64,000 nucleotides of DNA from Sipunculus nudus. Taxonomy: Eukaryota; Annelida; Sipuncula; Golfingiida; Sipunculidae. The first letter of the stretch is position 1. Each line of letters starts with the position of its first letter. The notes under the pieces are model-generated. The model was not told the DNA's origin. It made no database searches and was given only the letters and a program-made list of their open reading frames with translations. Positions 1 through 64,000 of the stretch are shown here, in pieces. The stretch spans positions 14,978,058-15,042,057 of the forward strand of contig CM049310.1 in assembly GCA_026874595.1 (NCBI GenBank), given 5' to 3'. The position numbers were made by a program, and so were the translations under genes.

Positions 1-2330
1 GAATGCATCGCAGTGGTCTTGCATCAGGTTGCATTCATATATTGTGGTAAACGGCCCATAATCTCAATATTATTCCAAGAATAATCAATTAACACAATAA
101 TATACATGTGAGCTCACAACCCAAACTGAAACACCGTCTCCATGGACACGGGTCATTTCCTGTATCGCCTGCAACCTGCATGCGTCCTGTAACCCGTGCG
201 AGCCATGCTTGTGTTCATGCGGTCATAAATTCAACAAAAATACCGAGGGGTTTAACAACGCGCTGGTTTTAAACGGAACTTTTCTCGCTCATGTTTGGTA
301 TTGTGAGATAGTACAAAAATGCTAACGATTGGTCTGGTTTATGTTGACTGACAGTGTACCTGTAGGCCATGAAGCGTTGTCAAAAATGACGAAAATATTT
401 GCATCTTCATAAGGCCTTATAATGCGGTCCTCAGACTTAGATGTAATGACACTCTGGCGCCAGTGATCTGGTCGTAATGCCGGGGGGTTCGATATGACGC
501 TACACAGCCCCTGATGAGAAAACTACTCACTCTGCAGAGTGAATCTTCACTGATAAACAAAAACAATGATAGTCAAATTAAAAAAACAGTCGAACTTTTT
601 AGAAGATCTGGCAGGATCAATTTTCTTAATGATTTGCCAGATGGTATATACTCCAAATCGGTTTAATTTTTTAAGGCTGCATGTCTTAATGTTATATTTA
701 TATCACAAACGTCTTGATCCCCATAGGACCGACTATGTAAGAATGAAAACTCTTCAGATGTATAACTATCAAGCAAACATATGGCAAATGCCATACTACT
801 ATAATTTTAGGGTTTGGGCGTGGTAAAAAAAAGGTTATTCTGCTCTTAACTTTGATGATACACGTCCCCTTGACATCAAACTCCGCATGCAGATATAGAT
901 TCTCTTCTTGACGCTGTCCTTGGAGTACTTTCGCGTCTCATCCCCGCACCATTAACGAACGAATGCTGACAGGTTTATTTTTCCCAAGTATTTTCGAAAA
1001 CGCTCATTGGGGTTGCCATTTTGCGAACACACTACGACCCGGATGTCACAGGTCACATGTGGAAATCAAATACCGCCAGTATCAGAAAACATGGTGTTTT
1101 TTATTTATTTAAAAGACATGATAGAATCATAAGTTTAGCACAGGAGAGGCAGGAGCTGGAAAGGGAAATATAAATAAAGGGGGGTTTACTGGCATAGCAA
1201 TGAGATTCACTGGTCAGTTTCAGGGAGGCTTGCCTATAAAATAATTAATCTAAGGAGTAAAAGTATACTGACAATTGTTAAGGCTTTTTTTAATGGGAAT
1301 GTAAATAACTAACTGATTCTACCCAAATAATACTTACACAATTATATCTGTAATGAAACTAAATTTATGTATAAAGCAAAAAAACACTCTAGTTGCGTTC
1401 CTCTTCAGTAGATATCGACAAATGCTTGATTCAGTTCAGAAGCAACATTTTACAGTAACATTTGTAAGTCGCAGACGGTTTGAGTATCACTGGCAACCAG
1501 AATTAAAGATTTTGAATGGTGTGATTGTAGCAGTGCGATTAAACATATACAGTATATCAATATACAAACATCTATATCCGCGGTACTCTCAGAGGGCGCC
1601 CACTGGGAGGAATCATGCTTCATAACCCGTGGGATCATTTTAATGTATGTAAGGAGCACTAGATGGCGTGGTATGACGCTCGAATTATTTTTGCTTCTGA
1701 AAAATAGCATATTTTTTTTTACACCTATTTATTTATTTTTATATATTAAATGTGCCGTCCCTTAAGCGAAGTCTTTTAACCTTTTTACCTCTTTCTGTTT
1801 ATGTCTTTTACAAGGCCTAAATTCTATATCGGCTCTCTGTATTACGTTATTTTCCAAGTAAAAGGCTTAATAGGGCACACTATATAATCTTTGTTCATAT
1901 ATATTTAAACCTTAAATGTATTATAAAATTGTACTTTTGAAACTCTTACATAAAAAAGTCTTGCGGTGTTAACCATACTTAACATGATACCAGAGGTATT
2001 CTGTGTCAGCTACAGCTGAAATCAATGATTGTTTTAGTCAAATATCTGTAATATATTGAATATTAATAATACTGATAAAATAAACCAATATCAGAAAAAG
2101 CAAAGTTTCCATAAATTTAATTGTGGGCACATTTTCATCTTTCAGATATGTAAAAAGTTCTCAAACCAGTAGTTTGTAGATTATGAACAAAAAATGAAAC
2201 ATTGTTTGCATAAGACAGGTGTGAGTTCTTCAGGGATATATTAATAGGGGCAGAGTGCATTGACTGAGACCAAATACGAGAGATTAAGAAACTGTCCGAA
2301 AGACAACGTTCTTTCCTTGGATTCTCCCCT
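1..2330. other. Downstream intergenic DNA, no gene seen
   Basis: AT-rich DNA with scattered stops in all frames. The longest open stretches (60-90 codons) lack domains, splice signals in phase or codon structure. I see nothing I can name here. Confidence 0.6.
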
Positions 2331-2416
2331 CCAGATTGTATTCAAGAAATATATGTGGAAAACCCAGGTACATCCAGATTGTATTCAAGAAATATATGTG
2401 GAAAACCCATGTACCT
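2331..2416. repeat. Two tandem copies of a 43-bp unit
   Basis: The unit starts ccagattgtattcaagaaat and occurs at 2331 and again at 2374 with one change (ccaggta to ccatgta). Confidence 0.9.
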
Positions 2417-2737
2417 GAAATACAGTGATTCACCTGTGCATAGAAGTTAGTTGTATCCCCTGTCGATATTTCGACAAGAACCAAAGCATGAACAAAATCT
2501 CATTAAAGTTAATTATACCCAGACATTACATTTCTTTGATTCATATAACGGAGGACCCTTAGCCTCTTACTATCTACTATTTCCCCCTAGTTTTCATCAT
2601 TACATTCTTCTGGATGCGCATATTAATTAATTTTCACATATTCGCCCCCTGCTTTCGCGATTCCCTTTCTGGGTCCGCGCCTGTTTTCGTCATTTTCTCC
2701 CATGGGTCCGCTCCTGTCATAACCTTCCACCAACACC

Positions 2738-3876
2738 CTTTTCTTGATCCTCCTACGTTATCGCCACCACTCTCTTAATGATCCTCCTCTGTTATCATCA
2801 TCACCCTCTTCTGGATCCTCCTCTGTTATCATCATCACCCTCTTCTTGATCCTCCTCTGTTATCACTATCACTCTCTTCTTGATCCTCCTGTGTTATCAC
2901 CATCACCCTCTTCTTGATCCTCCTCTGTTATCACCATCACTCTCTTCTTGATCCTCCTGTGTTATCACCATCACCCTCTTCTTGATCCTCCTCTGTTATC
3001 ACCATCACTCTCTTCTTGATCCTCCTCTGTTATCACCATCACTCTCTTCTTGATCCTCCTGTGTTATCACCATCACCCCCTTCTTGATCCTCCTCTGTTA
3101 TCACCATCACTCTCTTCTTGATCCTCCTCTGTTATCTCCATCACTCTCTTCTTGATCCTCCTCTGTTATCATCATCACCCTCTTCTGAATCCTCCTCTGT
3201 TATCACCATCACCCTCTTCTTGATCCTCCTCTGTTATCACCATCACTCTCTTCTTGATCCTCCTGTGTTATCACCATTAACCTCTTCTTGATCCTCCTCT
3301 GTTATCATCATTACCCTCTTCTGGGTCCTCCTACGTTATCACCATTAACCTCTTCTTGATCCTCCTCCGATGTCACCATCACTCTCTTTTTGATCATTCC
3401 CCGTTATCACCGTCACTCTCCTATTGATGTTTCTCTGTTATCATCATCATCCTTTTTTGGATCTTTCACGGTTATCACCATCACTCTCTTCTTAATCCTT
3501 CTCTGCTATCATCATTACCCTTTTCTTGATCCTCCTCTGTTATCACCATCACCCTCTTTTTGATCCTCCTCCGTTGTCATCATCACCCTCTTCTTGATCC
3601 TCCTGTGTTATCACTATCACCTTCTTCTGGATCTTCCACTGTTATCACCATCACTCTGACTCTCCCCTTGATCCTCCTCTGTTACCACCGTCACTATCTT
3701 CTTCATTCTCCTCTGATATCAGCCTCGCCCTCTTCTTGATCCTTCTCTGTTATAGGCATCATTCTCTTCTGGATCCTCCTCTGCTATCACCTTCAAATTC
3801 TTCTTGATCCTTCTCTGTCATCACCGTCACCCTGTTCTTGATTCTCCTCTGTTATTAGCATCTACCTCCTCTGGAT
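2738..3876. repeat. 34-bp minisatellite, about 33 copies
   Basis: The unit is gatcctcctctgttatcacc followed by atcaccctcttctt. The middle copies (2800-3350) are nearly identical and the ends are degenerate, as expected when unequal exchange homogenises the centre. One strand is almost purely pyrimidine, so the array could form unusual DNA structures. Confidence 0.95.
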
Positions 3877-6800
3877 CCATCTTCCTGTCACCTTTTCTTA
3901 CCCTTTTGATGTAACGTTACTCTCTCACTCCAAAACGTTTAAGGACCCGCCATTACATAATAAAACTTTCCCCTTTTTATCCACCCCTAGTTTCATTCCC
4001 ACCTGGGAACCGTTCCCGTCGTTTCCAGATCATTTTTTTTGTCGAGATATACCCTACATTCACCTTCATTCTTTTAATCCTTTATCACCCTCTTTTTTTC
4101 TGTCTCTGTTATTATCTGCACCATTAATTCAACCCACTTACTCAGCTGCTTCCTTTTCTTAATATTCCTCTGATATTACATAAACACCCTCTCTTCAGTC
4201 TTCTGTTTGTAAAATCTACAGCTTCTGAATTCATTCTGCTAATCTTCTCCATCATTCCTTTAATCCACCTCTCTTCAACGAAACCTTCCTCTTGACCCGC
4301 CTGTGTTAATATATATACCTTCTTTTTTTCTGGATCTGTTAATCTGCAAATATTCTTCAGGACCCGCCCTCGTTATTCACAGTCGTTAGCTCCGGGGACT
4401 CGGGGTTACCATCTGATATGCTGACTTGCAAGCATTGACTCTGATCAGTTTCTCCAGGCAAAAAAAACATGCAAAGCATCCGAGAGAACAACGGTGAATA
4501 TCCATTTCCTTGCAGAGTGACTGGCAGCATGACGTGACTGCGTGACTGCTGCCATCTTCCGGTTTTTGATCATATTTGCCCCGGATGACATTACCTGTCC
4601 TACTTCCCTGATTATTGCCCTTGCTGTCATGTTGGACTTCTGTAGATGATCCCCTGCTGGCGAAGCTAGGCATAAAATCTTATGCTCATGTTTCCTTCAA
4701 AAGAAATTTTCAGTGGGAATACTGGAGCAGGTCCTGAATGCCATCCACAAGGCACGCGTTAGTTTTTGCATCCTGACTCTGCTGTAGATTATTCTCCTGA
4801 GACAGGAGCACGTCTTCAGTTTGTGATGCTCTAGTGGCAAATATTCTAGAAAAATGTCCATTCTTCCTGGTGATTAACGTCGTAAATACGTTGCTAAATA
4901 TGACAACTAAAGCTGATTTAAGTAACATTTATAATGAACTGCAGTTTTTATTGATTATATAGCTTCACCATGACAGACATGTTTTCAATGAAAAACACTA
5001 GCGCATGTTTTTTTTTATTTATTCTGTCCATTATTTTTATTATTATTTTATTTTGTGAGGCCTTTTCTTAAGGCCTATCTTGTTTAAGATCTATATTGAT
5101 ATATCATGACTATTCTTCACCACAGCAAAACATAAAATTAAATTTAGCAAAATATCAGAATATTTAACAAGGATATTTACTCTTTCACTACGGATTATAC
5201 ATCCCCCTAAAAAAAAATAATAAAATAAGCAGCATTTCAGTTAGGCCAGTTATCAAAGGCATGAAGAATAGAAATATGTTCACGCCACAGGCCCCTAAAA
5301 TAGCCATATATACTTGCATTTATATCTCATAGTCACATGGGTTTATGATGATAAACCAAACGATAGAAAATGAAAGAAAACGAATCAAAGGACCTTTCGT
5401 TTCAGATTATCGACGAAGGGGCTTGTATGTTCTTGTATGTAAATAGATCGTCTGCATCTGTTCGGACGGATAGACATAAAACCCACAATACAGTTGTTTA
5501 CAGCGAACATATGTAAATCGCTGAATCTATTTCAGCCAGCTCATTAAAACTGGTCGTTATATCCGGCATCCTGTTCGGTTAAAGGAGGCCTATAAAAAGC
5601 ACTCACTGCATGACTGTCACTAATTATGATAATTTATAATCAGGACAAGACATACAGAAAAACTCGGTCTATTTTACATCTAACACAAAGAAAAGAAAAT
5701 CGTCAAAGCATATAATTTAAGTATTAAATTGTGCTGAAATACACATATTCTGATCAGAGTGTTATAGCTTTAATGCTTGAAGTTCTCATTTCATTTAAGA
5801 CTTTGGAAAAAAATTAAATGAACGCAGTTTAACCAATCTGAATCAGTTTGTTAGCAGAATGATCATCAAGGGGGAGGTGGCTGTTTGAATCATATATCAG
5901 GTACAGCGTTATATGTTCATTATATAAAAGCAAGATCAGTTATCGTCTCCTTATAAGTGTTTGACTTTATTTCAGGGGAGAGGGTCGGCTTGTTGCACTT
6001 GGGAGTTATGGTCACTTGCATATGCCTTAACGTTCACTTAAGGTATCAGATATAAATTCACTAACTAGCGGGAATTTAATTATAAATGTTTCACGTACAC
6101 CTTAAATATAACATTGACATAATCCAGAAAAATGTATTGCCTGTTCTTCAACGTAAACGTGCATTATACGGTGTTTTCGAGATTCTAACGACGGATAAAG
6201 ACCGTAAATATGTAGTAGCTTCTCAATGTAGTCGTTAGCAACACAATATTTCATCAGATGCACGCAGAAGCTATCGAATCAATACCTTTCAAATTATAAA
6301 GTTACCAGCAAGTTTTACTTTGCTAAATACAGACACACACACGCTCGCGTCTGGTTCACGTCTGTTCAATATAGCCCCTTTCTTCAATACGTGCATATTT
6401 ATCATGTATCATTCAAACATTACCCGTTAAAAAACAGATATAATAATGAATAAGATGAAAAAGATGAATAATCCTTTATTAAGACGATCGGAAACGATTA
6501 CTTTTACATTATCGATGACTATATAATCGTGATTAATTAAAATATGTTGTATTCACTTTATAAAATAGAAGATTCGTCATGAGTATAATATCACATTCTC
6601 TGCTTTGAAAAAAAAATATTGCGATGATTTAAACTGATTTTCATGCATTTCTTATTATTAAATATTGATATAAAACACATTCCTATATAAATGTATAAAA
6701 TGAACAAAGCGATATCGCCAAATGCTGATTAACTACACACTGATTATAATTAAAGATGGTAATTATAATAATAAAAGTGATGATAAAATATATTGAAAAC

Positions 6801-7684
6801 AGAAAATACATATTTTTTAAATAAACCTACACTTTGTGAAGTGCATTTATATATATACAAAAGTACAATGTAAGTGGTATTTGTACATAATATATAGTGT
6901 AGATTATATATACTGCTTTTGTTAACGGCATTTTTCAGATATTTTGCCAAGATTGCAAAATACAACGAATAAATGTTCTCACATAACATGTATATCATGA
7001 AAAAATAGATCAAGCAAAATACTTATATAGGAACCATAACTCCAATGCCCCCTTGACGATGTCTCAAAGTATACCAATGGTAATGCCAAGAAATCTTAAA
7101 TTTTCACATGTCTGTGTCTAAGTTTCTCCTTCTTAGGGCTTTACAAGGCTACTGATAAAACAGTACATCTGCTAAGATAAGCAATGGCATAAACTTCTAG
7201 TGAAGTTCAATAGTGATTCTATGATATGGGGACGACCAGTTTCTCTGAATTGGCCTCCTAAGTCCCTTTAACTTTGTTAATATTTGTATAGACACCACGT
7301 GTTAAGATGATGTTTTAATATATATGATGCCCTGAATGATTTAAAAATACATGACGCACAAGTGGAATTATTTGAATTCAAGCATAACCAGCATATGAAT
7401 TGTGCATACAATTGTGCATACATGACTACAGCCGGTATACGTTCTGCCGGAATGAGAGTTCATTTATCAAACAGCCCATTCTAGGTCTGCATTAAGATAG
7501 GTAATAACAAGAATATTTTTGGCAATTATTTGTTTTATGATAGTTTGCTATGTTCGGGTCAAATGAGCCAACATCACGGGGTTTGTTAAGTGACATATGA
7601 TATAAGCCTGAGTGTCCGACAGTGTCAATGTATGTTAAATTTATAATAATTATGATCTATGACTTATATATGACCGGTCTTTGA
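3877..7684. other. AT-rich DNA without recognised features
   Basis: No open frame here has a recognisable domain. The frames at 4386-4673 and 6750-7013 on the minus strand are compositionally random. No tRNA or rRNA signature seen. Confidence 0.6.
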
Positions 7685-8641
7685 CAAGGCCTTTCTTCAT
7701 GATGTCCTTATGTATATCAAGGCCAGATGCCTTTCGTCATGGTGCCTGTGTGTATATCCAGGCCAGAGGTCTTAGGTCATGGTGCCCATGTGCATACCCA
7801 GGACTAAGGCCTTTCGTCATGGTGCCTTTGTGTATATCACTGCATTGGCCTTTTGTCATGGTGCTTTGTGTATATCCAAGCCAGAGGTCTTACGTCATGG
7901 TGCCCATGTGCATACCCAGGACTAAGGCCTTTCGTCATGGTGCCTTTGTGTATATCACTGCATTGGCCTTTTGTCATGGTGCTTTGTGTATATCAAGGCC
8001 ATATATATAAGCCTTTCGTTATGGTGCCTTTGTGCATATCGAGGCCAGAGGCCTTTCGTCACGGTGCTTTGTGTATATCCAGGCCAGAGGCCTTTCGTCA
8101 CGGTGCCTTTGTGAATATCCAGGCCAGAGGCCTTTCGTCACGGTGCATTTGTGCATATCCAGGCCAGAGGCCCTTCGTCATGGTGCCTATGTGTATATCC
8201 AGGCCGGAGGCCTTTCGTCACGGTGCCCTTGTGTATATCCAGGCCCGAGGCCTTTCGTCACGGTGCTTTGTGCATATCCAAACCAGAGGCCTTTCGTCAC
8301 GGTGCTTTGTGCATATCCAAACCAGAGGCCTTTCGTCATGGTGCCTTTGTGCATATCGAGGCCAGAGGCCTTTTGTCACGGTGCCATTGTGCATATCCAG
8401 GCCAGAGGCCTTTTGTCACGGTGCCATTGTGTATATCCAGGCCAGAGGCCTTTCGTCACGGTGGTTTGTGCATATTCAGGCCAGAGGCCTTTCGCAATGG
8501 TGCCCTTGTGTATATCCAGGCCAGAGGCCTTTCGTCATGGTGCCCTTGTGTATATCCAGGCCAGAGGCCTTTCGTCATGGTGCTTTGTGCATATTCAAGC
8601 CAGAGGCCTTTCGTCATGGTGCCCTTGTGCATATTCAAGAT
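7685..8641. repeat. 40-bp minisatellite, about 24 copies, open in three frames
   Basis: Units of 40 bp (a few of 38) read gaggcctttcgtcacggtgc then ctttgtgcatatccaggcca. Because 40 leaves remainder 1 after division by 3, each frame cycles through the same 40-codon pattern, so lack of a stop in one frame means lack of stops in all. This explains overlapping open frames of up to 298 codons without protein coding. Confidence 0.95.
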
Positions 8642-10363
8642 GAAAAGGCTCATCTCTGTAAAAATGCCCAGCTGTATCGTCCCTGCCGGAAAGTCACCAT
8701 AATGCTCTTGGCGTGTCCATCTATATTGATAATATCCGTCTACAACTAAAAGTCTTCATACATTTGGTACAGACTTAACCTATTTATATATTATTTTTCG
8801 AAGTTAATTGTTTTACAAATAAGCAAGAAACGGGGGAAAATGGGTACCATAAGTGGTACAGTAGTCTTCTTTCCTCACAATTCTGACCCGCGTAATATAT
8901 TGTCAAAATGCCATTTTTACCTACTTTCAAACTAGCAACTGCAAAACCGTCACTTTGATGGTTAGATTAATAATTATTTGACCCATGGAATTCAAATCTT
9001 CTCGTAGTATGCATACCCTGTACAGCTAAATAAACGGTGACAACCGTCATAAACACCGACAGTTTCCATGGTGTAAACTCAACCTCCCTTCAACGATTCT
9101 TTTGCGGCCTGGAAAATTTTTGCTAAAAATGACAAATTTTATCAATCCGGAACAGTGATATCTTTAATTGTGATAATGGAACCGAAAAAAGGCCTATATT
9201 TTAGCTGTTTCGTCGTCTCGTGATGATCTACGACGTCAATATCAACCCAGGGAATAAGTGATTAAAATTTCCTGAAATGATGTGCACGATTAAATTTGTG
9301 GACATACGCAAGGTTACGTGCAGATTTCTGGCCGATAAAATAAAATCTTCTGGAATAAATCGGCGGATGGGAGGCCAGGTTTACTGAACTGCTGTATCCG
9401 AAGCTAGGTAAGCAGGTCACTCCGTGTACCATCTAGCACATCTCTTGGTATTTATAGTCATCTAATGAACATTACTCAGAGACTACGGCCTCACATTTAC
9501 CTAGCCCTACCAGCAATGTTTTTTTATTAATCTTCAGTTTGGCAGCCCGTTCCTGATTACCTGAGCAAATTAACCCAATATTTCAACCAACCAGATTACC
9601 AAGACATAATAAATCCTTTCAATAAACGGTCAGCTCGGTCACCCATCTGGTGTAGATAAATTTGTATCCTCATTAATTAATCAGAAAATAATACATTCCT
9701 TGGTGGAGAAATCTGAGGGTCAGAAAGAATACCAAGGTCGCGTGTGCCATGAATTAATGTACTCTATACTTACGTGCATGTATTATAAAATGCTGCAATT
9801 TCAATGAATATCTATACTTTTTTGGTCTGAAATGTCTATCCAGCTTTCTGCCAAACTAATTATATAAGCTCTAGCAACAATAATTAAAATCATTTAGGTG
9901 TTCGAGTGGATTGCAGTAAAGACACTTTAAATGTATTCTGAACTTAAAGTTTTGAAAAGACCTTAATGGATGAAAGAAAGATCTACTAAGTGGTTACTCT
10001 CAGTTAAGGGCAGTTCTTTCTAAATTGATGTACCCTTTTTTGGGGTTCCTATTAAATGCAGTTTTTAAAGCTCTACCCAGTATTCCAGGAATCGTAAGGG
10101 ACAAATTCGGCAACTGAAAACTGCCGCATGATATACTTTTCCCCAGGTGGAGAGCATGATTACCAATGATCATGACGTCATATGACACTGGCAAGGTAAG
10201 GGCAAATTGGCAATCCTATTGTGAAACGGTATATATAAATGCTGGTATGAATTTTTGTGCATATTCACCAAAAATCAAACATTGAGACACATAAAGGCAA
10301 GGACATTCATTGCCGATAACCTTTGAGCTTTAGACTGACAATAATTTTTGCCGTACTTTGCTG
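8642..10363. other. 3' flank of the gene, probably including its 3' UTR
   Basis: No coding features. The only signal of note is an AATAAA on the minus strand at 9523-9528. Confidence 0.5.
9523..9528 (-). terminator. Possible polyadenylation signal AATAAA
   Basis: First canonical AATAAA on the minus strand after the stop codon, about 840 bases downstream. It would give a 3' UTR near 0.85 kb. No transcript data support it. Confidence 0.25.
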
Positions 10364-63233
<52,870 letters not shown>

Positions 63234-63540
63234 CCTCAACGCCGGCTGATAAAAGCAGCAGTTTAGGCAGCATACTGCAGTTTTCTCCCGTTAAGGCCGC
63301 ATCTCAACCACACAGTAAGCTGCTTTTAAGTTCCAGCTGGAGTTTTCTACGGGAACAAGGCTGACTTTGACTTACTCGGTGTATATGTGGTTAGATTTGA
63401 CATAACTCACCATCAGGGGTATACGGCCTACTGTGTGTTGGGTTGGGTGATGTACAAGCGGGGCGCTTTGCAGTCAGACTGGAGTTTTCGTATTGGATCA
63501 CTCTGATACGACACATATTGAGAATACTGGGGACAGCTTT

Positions 63541-63549
63541 GTATATATG
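63541..63549 (-). promoter_or_regulatory. Possible TATA box
   Basis: On the minus strand this reads CATATATAC, about 310 bases upstream of the start codon, inside DNA with no other obvious signal. It is only a word match; the first exon could also be preceded by untranslated exons. Confidence 0.2.
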
Positions 63550-63581
63550 TCCCCGCCAGTGCTGTTAGTGCACTTGTTTAC

Positions 63582-63610
63582 ACACACACGAACACACACA
63601 CACACACACT
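63582..63610. repeat. (CA)n microsatellite
   Basis: A short CA run upstream of the putative TATA box. Confidence 0.9.
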
Positions 63611-63882
63611 TGGTGAATAATCTACGGGGCAGGTAGGGGTATATGAATAAATGAATTTCCTCTTTCTGTCTGTTTAATCACAACATAATTAATGTTTATG
63701 TCGCTATTATCTATCACGTTTATGATGTACGCACGCTTGTGTATATTTGTATTGCCTGGCATAAAAACATTTTTTTCTCATAAACTATCTTAAGAAGGCT
63801 TGTCATTCCAAAATAAATGCCAACTAAGTTGTGTATTAGCGACGTCGACTACCAGTCTTTAGTAAACGTTTAATGTTTAATA

Positions 63883-64000
63883 TACAGTGAAACACCTCTA
63901 AGTCGGACACTCAGGGAATTTGATTTTTTTGGTCCGGATTAGCGAATTGTCCGGTTTAGAGAAGCTTGTCTTATAATGTTAATTCTTTTATGAATGATTC
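63883..64000. mobile_element. mariner/pogo-like element, cut by window end
   Basis: Starts tacagtgaaacacctctaag and continues with gtcggacac, ggtccggatt and gtccggtttagag. The start matches the terminus of the MITE at 31111-31375. The right end lies outside the window. Confidence 0.55.

Noticed and set aside
4386-4673. 95-codon minus-strand frame downstream of the gene
   Set aside because: There are no recognisable motifs, an overlapping frame of similar length exists, and no phase-compatible exon neighbours were found.
7853-8749. 298-codon open frame
   Set aside because: It lies within the 40-bp tandem array, and equal-quality frames overlap it on the same strand.

Overview
This is animal nuclear DNA. 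It is AT-rich and intron-rich, packed with microsatellites and transposon relics, and has no bacterial-style gene packing. A lophotrochozoan, most likely a mollusc, is my best guess from the protein family and repeat types. That is inference; no sequence here fixes the species.

One gene fills about 53 kb on the minus strand. I resolve 49 coding exons from the start codon at 63233 to a stop at 10364, or 10597 if another splice donor is used. Every junction uses AG/GT and the phases join without conflict, giving an open frame of about 2,873 codons. The predicted protein has a signal peptide, a NIDO domain (exons 2-4), a cysteine-containing linker (exons 5-9) and a von Willebrand factor D domain (exons 10-13). 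A further region of the VWDE type follows (exon 14 and the start of exon 15). Next come eleven copies of a three-exon cassette (exons 15-47), one transmembrane helix (exon 48) and a cytoplasmic tail with two NPxY motifs (exon 49). It is a VWDE-like (von Willebrand factor D and EGF domain) protein in membrane-anchored form. Each cassette is one EGF-like domain plus a roughly 135-residue domain with a C..CP.P..W..G..H.Y..S.D..YS..C..C pattern, which I tentatively compare with IPT/TIG-type Ig folds.

Region by region: 1-10363 is downstream of the gene and holds a 34-bp minisatellite, a 40-bp minisatellite and otherwise no recognisable gene. Bases 10364-12053 encode the tail, membrane helix and last cassette exon. 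Bases 12053-40323 hold the eleven cassettes, interrupted in intron 26 by a 3.75-kb fold-back element with a near-perfect target duplication. Bases 40324-56174 hold the VWE/VWD/NIDO part, with several small inverted-repeat elements in the introns. Intron 1 (56175-63020) contains a dead Ty3/gypsy-type LTR retrotransposon with its target duplication, primer-binding site and polypurine tract still readable. Exon 1 and a possible promoter lie at 63021-63550. Bases 63883-64000 begin a mariner/pogo-like element cut by the window edge.

The most interesting points are the phase-symmetric three-exon cassette that has multiplied eleven-fold, the paired loss of a disulfide in two cassettes, decaying copies of a cassette exon in intron 27, a last exon that looks coding in two frames, and the giant fold-back element.
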